From contig BTPG01000006.1 in NCBI GenBank assembly GCA_036245525.1, forward strand, positions 89,493,035 to 89,557,034: 64,000 nucleotides of DNA, read 5' to 3'. This stretch comes from Semisulcospira habei (Eukaryota; Mollusca; Gastropoda; Semisulcospiridae). The notes under the pieces are model-generated. The model was not told the DNA's origin and did not search any database. It was given only the letters and a program-made list of their open reading frames with translations. The translations under genes were made by a program, and so were the position numbers. Shown piece after piece: positions 32,341-42,775 of this stretch; within the stretch, counting starts at the first letter, position 1, and each line of letters starts with the position of its first letter.

Positions 32341-32411
32341 TTAACCCCTTTGTGCATGCAGCAACCGGTACTGTAAACAATACCAGTGGCTGCATGCACA
32401 AAGGGGGTTAA
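32341..32411. mobile_element. HP5 palindrome
   Basis: TTAACCCCTTTGTGCATGCAGC and GCTGCATGCACAAAGGGGGTTAA enclose ACCGGTACTG..CAATACCAGT. Shares TTAA 32408-32411 with the next element. Confidence 0.93.
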
Positions 32412-32621
32412 CTCATTCTACCCCAGACCCACCACAGCAAGATAAAGATCGACCATGATAGTTCAAGGGTGATGCCAGAATAGCTTGGCGCCTAAGGGCG
32501 CCAAGCTATTCTGGCATCACCCTTGAACTATCATGGTCGATCTGTGTCCTGCACTGCAATGCAGTCTTCAGAGAACAACGCCAAAATTTGGGGATTTCGG
32601 TGTTGGGGTAGAATGAGTTAA
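32408..32621 (+). mobile_element. HP2-A element
   Basis: TTAACTCATTCTACCCCAGA to GGGGTAGAATGAGTTAA; hairpin at 32447-32542, essentially perfect except at the AAGG loop. Confidence 0.95.
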
Positions 32622-32825
32622 GTAGGTCACTGGCACCATGGGCAATAACTGAGGAGTGTAACGTAAATTGCTCCAAGGAGGCATGAGCCACTTACTTTCT
32701 CAACCGTTAATCAGATAACAGTTTTATTTCAAGTGTCACTGAGATGCGGGAGGCTGATGGGCTGTATTAGCTCATAGACCGTGCTCGATTAAAGTAGTGC
32801 CTACTTCGCTGAGATCAGTGTATTG

Positions 32826-32913
32826 ACAGCTCAAGGTTAGTATCTGATTAGCTTGGCGTCTTGACAGGTTCCAAACTAATCATGCACTACCATTCAACTC
32901 ACATCGTCGATAC
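32826..32913. mobile_element. HP2 degenerate hairpin
   Basis: GATTAGCTTGGCGTC and CCAAACTAATCATGCACTAC with TCAAGG/TTCAA stems; many differences. Confidence 0.65.
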
Positions 32914-33209
32914 TGACTTTTTTGTTGTCTGATAAACGACCGCGCGACGATGAACACAAATTATAAATCAAAGCACTGTCCTCAATCTGTCACAGTCGAT
33001 ACATTTCTTTTTCATTTTTTTCTTTTCTTTTATTTTGCAGTAAGTAGTGTTTGATAGGCGATTCCGTGAAAGTAGGAACAAACTGACTCTGGACTTGAAA
33101 GAGAATAACCACCGTTTGAAACGGGCACCCACTCCACCAATTCAGTGATGCCAGAAGTGAGTGAGTTAAATTGCGATCGCTTATCAGATGATGAGGCCAT
33201 TTTGCAACA

Positions 33210-33380
33210 TAACCCCTTCAATTCCTGAACCAAACGTAAAGGCAGTCGGGCCGTTTGTAACCCGTACAGTCGTGACAAACTTCAACAGGAGTTGACGGGT
33301 CGACCATGATAGTTTAAAAGTTGGTGCCAGACTGACAGCTTGGCGCCAAGTGGCTTGTTCTGACAAGGGTTTGGAATTAT
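33210..33380. mobile_element. HP2 element, degenerate
   Basis: ATAACCCCTTCAATTCC start, GGGTCGACCATGATAGTTTA stem, CAGCTTGGCGCCAAG centre; the right arm is scrambled. Confidence 0.6.
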
Positions 33381-33404
33381 GGACGGTATATCGACGATAT
33401 TACT

Positions 33405-33720
33405 GGGGTCACGTTTACGCCGAACGACTTCCAACAACGATCGAGGGCGAAGTCAGGGCCGCGGACAACACTCCATCAAATCTCCAAGACTGAGGTGACA
33501 CCACGTCTGAAAACCAGCTTCAACCATAAACACAAACAACACTCCAAACATCTTCTATGCCTCTTGGAGATGTTTGGAGTGTTGTGTATGCTGCTGTGAG
33601 GATCTATGCCTCTTGGTGATGTTTTGAGTGTTTCCGAAGCGTATGGTACAAGCTCATTATCCACCGTGATTTGGCTCTCGTTCGTTGTTTGGGAGTCGTT
33701 CGTTGAAAACAAAACCTCAC
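33405..33720. mobile_element. HP1b long foldback element, rearranged
   Basis: CACGTTTACGCCGAACGACT start and TCGTTCGTTGTTTGGGAGTC end. The core has two right arms (TATGCCTCTTGGAGATG and GATCTATGCCTCTTGG) and no intact left HP1 arm. Confidence 0.7.
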
Positions 33721-33780
33721 TAATGTACCGATGTCAGAAGACAGTTCTATCATGAACATCATGAAGATTGAGATCTAGGG

Positions 33781-33946
33781 TTTGTGTGTTTTGGCTTTTT
33801 TGTTTGTTTGTTTGTTGTTGTTGTATTTTTGTTTGTTGTTGGTTTTTTGTTTGTTTTTTTGGTTTGTTTTTGTTTGTGTGTTGTTGTTTGGGTTTTTTTG
33901 TGTTTTTGTTGTTGTTGTTGTTGCGGGTGGTGGTGTGGTGGTAGGT

Positions 33947-34016
<70 letters not shown>

Positions 34017-34135
34017 GTTTTGTTTGTTTGTTTGTTTTTGTTTTGGTGGGGTTTTGGTGCGTTTCGGGTGGGTTTTTGGTGGGCTTTTGTTTGTTTGTTT
34101 GTTTGTTTGTTTGTTTGTTGTTGTTTTTGGGGGGT
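33781..34135. repeat. (GTTT), (GTT) and (GT)n low-complexity DNA
   Basis: Long T/G DNA with pure GT at about 33948-34014. All overlapping ORFs are repeat translations. Confidence 0.95.
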
Positions 34136-34349
34136 TAACATGCGAGGTTGTGATGCTGCCTCACCATAACACAATCTAGGTCTGTTTACAAGTAAATCTG
34201 AACTTCTAGAGGTTGAATTTGACTTTCCCTCTTCATTGCCACTGGATGCAGATTGTGTTTTGTAAACTAAATTCAACGTCTAAATGAACCGTCACAGGAA
34301 CATGAACACAAACTGAAGTCACAGAGGTGTACCAGCAATAGGCATAGTT

Positions 34350-34640
34350 GTTGTTGCTGCTGCTGCTGCTGTTCTTGCTGCTGCTGTTTTGTTGTTGTGG
34401 TGGTGGTGGTCAGTGGTGGTGGAGATGGTAATTGTGGTTGTTGTTTTTGCGGTCAGTGGTGGTGGTGTAGTTGTTGTGGTCAGTGGTGGTGATGGTGGTA
34501 GTTGTGGTTGTTGTTGTTTTGGTCAGTGGTAGTGGCATTTGTGGTTGTTGCTGTGGTCAGTGGTGGTATTGATGGTGGTGGTTGTGTGGTTGCTGTTGTT
34601 ATGGTCAGTGGTGGTGGTGGTAGTTGTTGTTTTTGGGGGC
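34350..34640. repeat. GTT/GGT minisatellite
   Basis: GGTCAGTGGTGGT recurs about six times at intervals of roughly 40-60 bp, separated by GTTGTTGTT and GATGGTGG. A (TGC)n run precedes it. Confidence 0.85.
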
Positions 34641-34841
34641 CCGTTTTTACCGCTGATATAAACTTTAAACCGTCGGTGAACTTAAAAATAATCGAGACAA
34701 TATGATAGGCTAACTCAAAACCACTTTAAAATGGCTTGCTAAAACCATCACAGAAAATGACCAGAATCTTGCCAAATCTGACCATCACAGTACTACTTGA
34801 AAAATCCCTCTGCCTGAGGCACATCGATATCAAAACGGCCA

Positions 34842-34907
34842 GCAAGAGGAATAGATCCTCATAAGCCCGCGCATCTGCGCGGGCTCATAAGGATCTATAC
34901 CTCTTGC
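34842..34907. mobile_element. HP1 hairpin with mirrored changes
   Basis: Both arms read CATAAGCCCGCGC/GCGCGGGCTCATAAGG in place of CATGAGCCCCCGC and complement. Two separate positions changed together; one site is unpaired. Confidence 0.93.
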
Positions 34908-35262
34908 ACTTGGGCTGGGATCTTTTTTAAATTTCAGAGTGAATTTCAAGATTTTGTTTTGATTTTTTTTTTTCTAGTTAGATGCTCATTCTACCCTGAG
35001 TAAGAAAAAAAAGCTGACAGTTGTATTCCCGCCTTGTCTAAACCCACCTGGTTTATGTCTTCAACGGTCGAGAGAAAACGCCCCAGGTTTGATTTGTTTC
35101 ACGCTAAAGTGCAGCAGTTCGCACACAACTTTTTGATTCCGATCAACTGTTCTTGATTCGCACTGGCTTCCGGCTGGATAGGTCAAAGTCCTTGCGCTGA
35201 TTGGGTTTCACGTGCCGAGGGGATGACTTAGGAAAGGAGCACCATTGGACTTCAGATATATA

Positions 35263-35357
35263 AAAACCCCACCCGGGTCTGCCCTGGGGGACTTGGGTGG
35301 GGTTAGGTATTTTTTAGTTCCCAGGGTCACCCTGGTCAGCCCCACAGGGTGGGGTTT
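35263..35357. repeat. Imperfect inverted repeat
   Basis: AAAACCCCACCC pairs with GGGTGGGGTTTT; an inner GGGTGGGGTT and CCCAGGGTCACCCTGG add further self-complementarity. Confidence 0.65.
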
Positions 35358-35571
35358 TCTCTCTATTCTGGGGCATGTGTTTCTGTCTACCCTTTGTTCA
35401 TTCACCTGTGTTTGACTTTTTAAAACTCTCCCTACTGTCTGCACTGCCTGTAGCTCGATATTGGATGTGTGTTGCTAAATGGTCTTAGCTTTATTTAGGC
35501 CCCATGTGTTAGGTTTATTTAATGTATTTGACCGGCCGGCGACATACATTCAATGTTCTGTTTATTTTTTT

Positions 35572-35690
35572 TCACAAGCAGTGCAGGCACGTCCTGAGAA
35601 AGCCTTGTTGCTGTCGGGATGTTAAGCAATGTACAATCAATCAGATATATAAAAATAAAATAAAAAATAAAAATAAAAAAACATTGTGCT
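35572..35690 (+). mobile_element. Repeat R3, retroposon-like 3' end
   Basis: CACAAGCAGTGCAGGCACGT, AAAGCCTTGTTGCTGTCGGG and ATGTTAAGCAATGTACAATC followed by an (AAAAT)n tail. An inverted relative lies at 40200-40330. The GTTAAGCAATGTAC-type end is typical of retroposon tails. Confidence 0.7.
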
Positions 35691-35787
35691 GCGTGATGCA
35701 CGTTTACTTGGCCGAAAAACCGAATTGCACGCCACCAAACTGCAAGATAACTTAATACTAAAACACTGGACTATGACTCCCGCTGGT

Positions 35788-35966
35788 TTAACCCGTTCAG
35801 TGCCGAGAAAATGTGAACGCCACCCAACTGCAAGACTCGTGAATCTATGCCTCTTTGCTGACACCACTTTAAATCCATGTTCCTGTGACAGCTAGTAGTC
35901 TTTTGGTGTTGTTTTAACGAAGATTGCAGACACACAGTCTGGAGAAGCTGACATTGAACGGGTTAA
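35788..35966 (+). mobile_element. HP1 element with collapsed hairpin
   Basis: TTAACCCGTTCAGTGCCGAG to GACATTGAACGGGTTAA. The hairpin is reduced to CTGCAAGACTCGTGAATCTATGCC, keeping six bases of the left arm and most of the right arm. Confidence 0.9.
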
Positions 35967-36039
35967 ACAGATTACATTGTGGCACATTGTTTTATGTTCA
36001 TTGTTCTATGTTCTTTTGGCCGACTGGGGTTCTTAGGCT

Positions 36040-36281
36040 TTAAAGCGACCTACTTAACTCATTCAGCCCGAGGCACGTATTTCCCAAATTTCGGAGGCGT
36101 CATTTAATGACTATGCACGAGTTGCAGGAGATGGATCGACCATGATAATTCAAGGGCAGTGCCAGATTAGCTTGGCGCCGACAGGCGCCAAGCTAATCTG
36201 GCTCTACCCTTGAATTATCATGGTCCACCCATCTCCTGCTGTAGTGCGTCAGGGCTGGATGGGTTAAAGCGACCTACTTAA
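36040..36281 (-). mobile_element. HP2-B element in an 18-bp direct repeat
   Basis: Element 36054-36267 (TTAACTCATTCAGCCC to GATGGGTTAA). Hairpin about 36133-36228. TTAAAGCGACCTACTTAA occurs at 36040-36057 and 36264-36281, so both TTAA ends lie in a longer duplicated sequence. Confidence 0.93.
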
Positions 36282-36289
36282 GGCGGTAA

Positions 36290-36766
36290 CGGGCTAGCTC
36301 CTTAATAATTGTTCTTAGTCAGTACATGTAGTATGTCCCGCTGTTCTTCTGAAAGACAAGATCTGCGTCGACCGACACTGAAGAAGTTAAACTGGCAGCG
36401 ATTTCGATACCACAATTTTGCCCGCTCGCATTGAAGGGGTCACTTAATAATTTGCCTGCGCAGTGATATCTGCTCCGCAACAATTTTGCACGTGCTCGCG
36501 CGTCAGTGCACTAATGCGCGCGACTGACATCTGATTGAGATGCCGCATGGGTAATTGTGCTAATGATTTGATCATGCCAGCGCTTTGAGGATTTTTCCTT
36601 GCTTAGCAAGCGACATTCTGAAAATTAACACCCATCATTACGGCTGATTGACTTTTCTCAGTGTGTGCTAGTCTGCAATGATTTTCAAAATTAAAAGGGT
36701 CCAGGCAGTGTGCTTCTTATGCAATTTTGGACGATCTTTTCGGGACGTGCTGCAGGCAGTAAAGAG
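36290..36766. other. No gene recognised
   Basis: GCGCGCG-containing, otherwise unremarkable DNA ending GGCAGTAAAGAGTTAA at the next element. No ORF or hairpin seen. Confidence 0.45.
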
Positions 36767-36990
36767 TTAACTAACCCCTTGACTGCCGAGAAAAACTGAG
36801 CACGACCCAACTGCAAGAGACATAGATCCTCATGCGCCCCCGCAATTGCGGGGGCTCATGAGGATCTATGCCTCTTGCTGAGACCAGTTTGTTACCGTGT
36901 TCCTCGGAAGGTTGTGGCTTTCGGTCGTTGAATGAACGAAGATTTCTGAAACAACATATCCGTACAGTGGCAGGGACGCGGCTTATAGTT
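36767..36990 (+). mobile_element. HP1 element
   Basis: TTAACTAACCCCTTGACTGCC start; hairpin at 36813-36878 with CCCCCGCAATTGCGGGGG centre. The end is mutated (GTGGCAGGGACGCGGCTTAT). Confidence 0.88.
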
Positions 36991-37072
36991 GCAGTATCTC
37001 TTTGTTCATCGTTCTTAGTGTGTCTTGCAATAATGCTGGACTAAATAGCTAACTTGTGAAGTTTGAACGTCT

Positions 37073-37290
37073 TAACCCATTCAGGCCCTGACGCACTACG
37101 GCAGGAGATGGGTCGATCATGATAATTCAAGGGTAGTGCCAGATTAGCTTGGCGCCTGTCGGCGCCAAGCTTATCTGGCGCTGCCCTCGAATTATCATGG
37201 TCGATCCATCTCCTGCAACTGGTGCATAGTCATTACTGAGATGACGCCTCCAAAATTTGGGCAATACGGCCGTCGGGCTCAATGAGTTAA
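37073..37290 (+). mobile_element. HP2-B element
   Basis: TTAACCCATTCAGGCCCTGA to GGGCTCAATGAGTTAA; hairpin at 37111-37206. Confidence 0.94.
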
Positions 37291-37296
37291 GTTAAG

Positions 37297-37510
37297 TTAA
37301 CTCATTCTACCCCAGATACACCGCAGCAAGATCTGGATCGACCATGATAGTTCAAGGGTGATGCCAGAATAGCTTGGCGCCTACCGGCGCCAAGCTATTC
37401 TGGCATCACCCTTGAACTATCATGGTCGATCTGCGTCCTGCACTAGAGTGCAGTCTTCAGAGGACAACGGCAAAATTTGCGGATTTCGGTGTTGGGGTAG
37501 AAGGAGTTAA
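37297..37510 (+). mobile_element. HP2-A element
   Basis: Starts six bases after the previous element, separated by GTTAAG. TTAACTCATTCTACCCCAGA to GGGGTAGAAGGAGTTAA; hairpin at 37336-37431 perfect by eye (CTACCGGCGC centre). Confidence 0.95.
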
Positions 37511-37614
37511 GAGTCTGTTGTGCTCTTTTTCAGTTTTCCATTGCATTGGAGCGTAGCAACGTAGGGCAGTCCCACCGACTGGCTACAGGGGCAGTACACT
37601 AGGAAACATTTATT

Positions 37615-37695
37615 ACCTGTGCCTGCTCACTTGCATTGTGAAAAGAAGGGTAGAAAATCTTAGTTTAGACAGGACAACATCGAGAAAGCGTTGTA
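37615..37695 (+). repeat. Interspersed repeat R2
   Basis: GTGAAAAGAAGGGTAGAAAA, GACAGGACAACATCGAGAAA and GCGTTGTATGG. Confidence 0.8.
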
Positions 37696-37699
37696 TGGC

Positions 37700-37780
37700 T
37701 TAACCCATTCACTGCCGAGAAAAATTGATTTCCTTCCTACCACAGTGGTGGCTCAAGAGATTCTAAGCCTCTTGCTGAAA
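37700..37780 (+). mobile_element. HP1 element, degenerate
   Basis: TTAACCCATTCACTGCCGAG start; only GGTGGCTCAAGAGATTCTAA and GCCTCTTGC of the right arm remain. Confidence 0.75.
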
Positions 37781-37789
37781 CCACTTTCA

Positions 37790-37935
37790 AATGCGCAAAA
37801 GGCCATCGGGCCGACGTCGGCCGCCGTTGGCCAGCGCACGGCTGAAATGCGACATTTTCAATTAATCACCGGAAATACTCAAGTGTTTCCGTTGATTCCA
37901 AAAATGTCGTATTTCTTTTTATCGTCAGTGTAGAT
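37790..37935. repeat. HP14 fragment joined to HP6
   Basis: GGGCCGACGTCGGCCGCCGT resembles HP14. It is followed by an HP6 hairpin (AAATGCGACATTTTCAATTA with CAAAAATGTCGTATTTCTTT). Confidence 0.75.
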
Positions 37936-37969
37936 ACCCGGGAAGAACGTATCATTTCGCGATTAGAGA

Positions 37970-38120
37970 AGAACCGAACGGAGAAAGGAACACGCTTAGA
38001 AATGACAGTTACACACAGTTGTGTTGTGACTTTCATTTCTAAGCTTGTTTCTTTCTCCATTGGCTTCTTCTCTGCATTTTACACGCTTGGCAGTCACTGA
38101 CCTTTTTGGTCTGCATTGCG
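37970..38120. mobile_element. HP8 element, short-armed copy
   Basis: GAACGGAGAAAGGAACACGC and TTTCTAAGCTTGTTTCTTTC pair around ACACACAGTTGTGTTGTGAC. The right extension TTTACACGCTTGGCAGTCAC is present. Confidence 0.85.
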
Positions 38121-38404
38121 TGATTGAATGATATAGACTTGTGCCAACTCTAGCCAATGCACTGTTCATGACTCTGTTTATGTGCAGCCTCTGCACCTAT
38201 GATGTCACTGAGAGGGCTTCCAGCCAAAAATGACTGACCTCCTTCGCGGTGTTCACTTCCCATATCTAGGTGTTGCACTGTGTTGATAGTCAGTGGAAGA
38301 GGCTGCTATCCATAGCATCGGCGGTCCAACTTCCTGACTTGCTTGAACGCAATGCCACGCGGCATACACGCCCCAAAAACCCAGACGCCGTCCAGACTGA
38401 TTGC

Positions 38405-38480
38405 AAATGGTATAGACGATTATAGATCCTCATCAGCCCCGACCGGAGTCGGACCGTCTTGAAAATCTGTATAGGCGTCT
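38405..38480. mobile_element. HP1 remnant
   Basis: TATAGATCCTCATCAGCCCC with a GACCGGAGTCGG loop; right arm decayed. Confidence 0.5.
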
Positions 38481-38603
38481 TACTCGGCATAAATCAAATT
38501 TACATCTGTGTAACTGTTCCTCAAGCGGAAGCGTTGTATCGGCCGTAGCCTACGATAGTTTCTTTTGAAAACACTGTAGGACACGTATGATATGGGCCAC
38601 GAC

Positions 38604-38764
38604 AGTTCAAGGGTGGTGCCAGAATAGCTTGGTTCTTATAGGCGCCAAGCTATTCTGGCACCACCCTTGAAATGTCTTCTTCGCTCTTGTGGCATGAACC
38701 CGCGTGGTCTTCAGAGGAAAGCTCACAACTCCAGGAATTCCGACCCAAGGGCTGAAAGCGTTAA
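38604..38764 (+). mobile_element. HP2 element, shell A-like, 5' end lost
   Basis: Hairpin at 38604-38671 (GGTGGTGCC/GGCACCACC). The right shell has GTCTTCAGAGGAAAGCTC and ends AAGCGTTAA, shared with HP10. Confidence 0.85.
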
Positions 38765-38862
38765 CCCGTTGAATGCTACTGACGATACCGTTCGGCGGAA
38801 AAGACGCATAGTTACGCGACTTTTCCGCTGAACGGTATCGCCAGTAGCAGACAGAGGGTTAA
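38761..38862. mobile_element. HP10 palindrome
   Basis: TTAACCCGTTGAATGCTACTG and AGACAGAGGGTTAA ends. GACGATACCGTTCGGCGGAA is mirrored by TTCCGCTGAACGGTATCG, then AAGACGC...GCGACTT. TTAA-bounded; followed by a T20 run. Confidence 0.93.
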
Positions 38863-39053
38863 CTTTTTTTTTTTTTTTTTTACTGACTGAAACTTTATTC
38901 ATCAAGGATTGAGATATTAGGCGGGCAGGCCTTTCTTCCAATCTGTCCTTGCTACATCTACTGACATACAATAACAGGCGAAGTTACATTACACTCACAC
39001 ACAACATCGAAAGTAATGCGAATTACATCAGCACTACAAACAGCAACAATGAT

Positions 39054-39186
39054 GTAACCCATTCAGCCCTGACGCACTACAGCAGGAGATGGGTCGACCA
39101 TGACAACTCAAGGGCAGTGCCAGATCAGCTTGGCGCCTATCGGCGCCAAGCTAATCTGGCACTGCCCTTGAATGACAGAGGGTTAA
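39054..39186 (+). mobile_element. HP2-B left part fused to an HP10-like right end
   Basis: GTAACCCATTCAGCCCTGAC with a normal B hairpin to GCACTGCCCTTGAAT, then GACAGAGGGTTAAC, identical to the HP10 right end at about 38851-38863. The B right shell is missing. Confidence 0.85.
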
Positions 39187-39539
39187 CATGTTTCTGATTT
39201 GTAAAAAAATGCTTGCAGAAAAATGTTCACGCTTGCCATATTCAACAACGTATGATAGCTACGTATTGCCAAGTTACATAAAGGATAGGTGCGTACTTGC
39301 GTGCATTATGGCTCAAAGCACTAGACTATTGTTTTCGTTGACCTTGTGTAAAATAATCCTCGAGCACTTTGTTTATTTGACGTCTGTCTGCCAGTGGGCG
39401 GTAGGTAAGCCTGCACTGATATAGGCAGATTTGAGTTTATGGGGCGTTTCAGATAACAAACCCTGCAACTGGTATGGTGGAGTTATTCGAACGTTGTATG
39501 GACGGTGCCTACTTTTAGTACAAAAACTTGAATATTGTG

Positions 39540-39590
39540 GACATTTATTTATTTATAAAATTTATTTATTTATCTATCTATCTATCTATA

Positions 39591-39689
<99 letters not shown>

Positions 39690-39890
39690 TTATCTATCTA
39701 TCTATTTATTTTCATTGATTCATTTATTTACCATTCATTCGTTCGTTTGCTCGCTCGCTCGTTTGCTTGCTTGCTTGCTCACTCGCTTGCTCACTAGTTC
39801 GTTTGTTCGTTCGTTCGTTTATTCATGCATTTATTTATCATTTTATTCATTCATTCATTCATTTGCTCATTCAGTCAGTCGTGTCCACGA
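39540..39890. repeat. (ATCT)n and related tetranucleotide repeats
   Basis: About 120 bp of TCTA, followed by degenerate TTCA, TTCG, CTTG and CTCG tetranucleotides. Confidence 0.95.
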
Positions 39891-40199
39891 AATTAAAGCG
39901 CAGGAGTCTGACGAGTGTTAGAGTAATTTTTTGTCGTCAGAGTCGTTGTACAAAACTGTAGAACAGTTTTCCATTTTACAGTTTTTTTTAGCCGTCTCGG
40001 TGCGGCATTAAGATAATTGGAACACGGCTGACTATTTTTAGAAACACTTGAACTGTGTGCTACCTGCCATTTTGGCCCAGAAGCACATGCCAGCGCGGAA
40101 TTAAACTTCTGAAGTCTGAAGGGCGTTTCCGCTTCCGGTGGATGAGTCCGATTCACAAGTATCCTTAGCGTTAGAACAGGGCCGTCACTCCCCCGTGCA

Positions 40200-40330
40200 A
40201 TGACGAAGGAGTGACTGCCCTTTTTTTAACAAGACGATTTAGTTACTTTGTTGTACATTGCTTAACGTCACCATGACAACAAGACTTTTTCAGGACGAGC
40301 CTGAGCTGCTTGTAGGAAAACAAGATGGAA
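40200..40330 (-). mobile_element. Repeat R3, inverted
   Basis: TTGTACATTGCTTAACGTCA, CAACAAGACTTTTTCAGGAC and GAGCTGCTTGTAGG are the complement of R3. A GTCACTCC/GGAGTGAC hairpin lies just upstream, at about 40175-40217. Confidence 0.7.
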
Positions 40331-40463
40331 TGAACCATAACTACAAAGTCTCTTCTATATGAGCCATAACCCACAAAGTCCCATGTGCTAGGTGTTCTCT
40401 CTGTCAAGGGTCTCTACTTGTTGTCTTTGACATGATCCTGGGATTGAAATATTTCCTATTGAA

Positions 40464-40545
40464 CAAGATGAGAACAAGATGAGGATTTCATCCCAAAGTA
40501 TACCATTACTGTTTGGAGCTCACATGCATTTTTCTTTTAGGAGCA
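40464..40545. repeat. HP13 left half
   Basis: AAGATGAGGATTTCATCCCA with TTTGGAGCTCACATGC matches 1924-2017 read from its other strand; no second arm. Confidence 0.7.
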
Positions 40546-40728
40546 TTTAGAGTTGTTCATATTTTTAAGCTGATCCTTTTCCCTCCTCTCTAAGCCAACC
40601 GCTGATCAACACACACCGGCGCACACAAAAAAAAAGGCGGACACACAGCGCTTCCCGCCATTAGTACTCTCTGTGAGCTGGTGTAGCGACAAGAATTCTG
40701 AAGAAGAAGAATAGCATGAGCAGCAAAA

Positions 40729-40811
40729 TGACGTCACTATAAGCTTCACGTCATGGTATCGCTAGTCCCACAACACCGTATACACAGTGACGAATTGGAT
40801 GTTTGACGTCA
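40729..40811. promoter_or_regulatory. Two TGACGTCA motifs
   Basis: TGACGTCA at 40729-40736 and 40804-40811, with a CACGTCA half site between. TGACGTCA is the full CRE consensus bound by CREB/ATF factors. No gene start is visible nearby, so function is only a possibility. Confidence 0.3.
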
Positions 40812-40838
40812 CTCATCCAAAAGGCACGCAAGGGTGTC

Positions 40839-40904
40839 TTCCACATAGCCTCTTCCAGGGCTGACTGTTTCGTTCCACACAGCCTCTTCCAGGGCTGACT
40901 GTTT
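40839..40904. repeat. Tandem duplication, 34-bp period
   Basis: TTCCACATAGCCTCTTCCAG and GGCTGACTGTTT is repeated at 40873-40904 with one change. Confidence 0.92.
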
Positions 40905-42205
40905 AATGGGAGTATAAAGTCGCTCCAAAACTTTCAAAAATGAATTCATTGTTACGTGGTAGAGTCGTAGTATGATAAACACACCGGACGCACGCACGTA
41001 AGGTTCTTTTTAAATAGACTTCATTCAGCTGCAACCAGTCACACGTGGCTTAAGGATGTAGACAATACTGGAGTAACAGTTCCAACAATATTTTAATTCA
41101 GCGATGCGATCTCCACACAATGAATTTCCCGCATGCACCAACACTGATACAAAGTCTTTTCTGCAAATGTCCACACTGGCGACACAAAGTTCCTCACACA
41201 ACGTATACCACCGTTACGCTGCGTCTCTCACAATGTACACCCTATACGGGCCACGTACCTACGATAAACTGTGTCTCTACAACTGGCAATGCAAGACAAT
41301 GTACACACGTGCTCTCCTAGCACCAACTTTATATAGTAAGACATCTTTCTAGAATAATCCAAAGAATTTACTCAACGCAACCAATCAGAACGGAACACGT
41401 AACTGAAACTCATTAATATTAATAAAAGAAGAACTTTCTGGAATAAACTAAAATAGTCTACAAAAATTCGACTGCTCATTTAAGCCCCAAATCCTATTGT
41501 GTAATGACGTCTCACAAAAGTATGGTAAACCGTTCATGACCTCTCATGACACTGAAAGAACGGCTGCTAAATTCACGCGCATAGTAAACAAACTATGACT
41601 AAAATTAATACAATGTCACAAACTGTTCCTTATACTTCAACGTCACATGTACGAGGTCACTAGACAGCGCGATTATGCTCGAACCTTCTAGTTCATTCTC
41701 AGCTAATCTACGCAAAACAACAATCGACCGCTCTTCTCCGTGCGACTTTTCTAGAAGTTTCCGGACTAAAATTAGCGTATCATAACAAAACCGAATCCAC
41801 TATCATGCACGAACGATAAAAAATCTCACTGAAAAGGTACGTGATTCGTAATCATGATAGCTCAAATAAACATCGGATCGTTTCCTACGATTAACACATG
41901 CATGCTCTCACAGAACAACACAACTACAATCGTAACATTCATTATCGTTCAAAAAGTTGAAGAGGTACAGCGCTACAAAATCATCCAATGTCAATCTCCA
42001 AGCTAGCTATATTCAAAATTCCAAGTGAATAGAACATAAATTACGGACTCAATGCGGGTCAACCGACTTTATATAAACGGCAATTTTTCACTTTAACGAG
42101 TCACCCAATTTAAATATGCTCGGAGGCTCTCCGAAATACATCTCGATCAAAGCATTTCATAAACTTTCAGGTTTGTACGAACACAAACACCGAGATACTC
42201 GTGTC
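40905..42205. other. No feature recognised, about 1.3 kb
   Basis: The longest stretch free of HP elements and microsatellites. Short ORFs only (82 codons at 41104-41352), no recognised domain. AT-rich, with many ACACA and ATAAAC words; unlike the flanking repeat-rich DNA. Confidence 0.6.
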
Positions 42206-42210
42206 TGGGG

Positions 42211-42681
42211 CGGTCCGTGGCGCAGTGGTTAAGGCGCCTGCCACCAATGTCAAAGGTGCGAGGTTCGATACCGGGTTCCGGCGTTGGACTTTTCTCCTCT
42301 GGTAAGTGTCACCGTTAATTCGGGCGGACCGTCGGGGGTTCTTTTTCTTTCTCTGGGTACTCCGGTTCTTCCACCCCCCCCCCCCCACCCACCCCCCCAA
42401 CCCCCCCCCCCCCCCCACACACACACACACACACACACCCCACACTTTGGTACCGGTCTCAGGCCACTTTACAAATTTGAAATATAAGCGATCAAAAATC
42501 TCTGTAACTTCAGTAGCTGACTGGCCCTTCGTTTGTCTTGTACTGTGTTTGTCTTAAATGGCGTAAATCCGTGTCTGTTTCGTGAGTGTGTGTGTTGGGT
42601 TTCAGGCGCGGCGCTTTGAGTCGATTTCCCCAAAATTGAGAAAAAGCGCCTATATAATAACGGTATTATTATTATTATTAT

Positions 42682-42687
<6 letters not shown>
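42211..42687 (+). mobile_element. SINE-1, full length
   Basis: Head GGTCCGTGGCGCAGTGGTTA (box A) and GGTTCGATACC (box B). The body includes TTAATTCGGGCGGACCGTCG, a C-rich/CA expansion at 42372-42438, GTACCGGTCTCAGGCCACTT, CTTCAGTAGCTGACTGGCCC and GGCGCTTTGAGTCG. The tail is AAGCGCCTATATAATAACGG with (ATT)n. About 450 bp without the C-rich insert. Confidence 0.93.
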
Positions 42688-42726
<39 letters not shown>

Positions 42727-42775
42727 TACATACATACATACAAACATAAATACATACATACATACATACATACAC
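42688..42775. repeat. (CA)n and (CATA)n microsatellites
   Basis: Directly follow the SINE-1 (ATT)n tail. Confidence 0.95.

Noticed and set aside
42211..42290. Possible tRNA gene
   Set aside because: Box A and box B are present but there is no proper cloverleaf, and the sequence continues as a repeated SINE body with (ATT)n tail.
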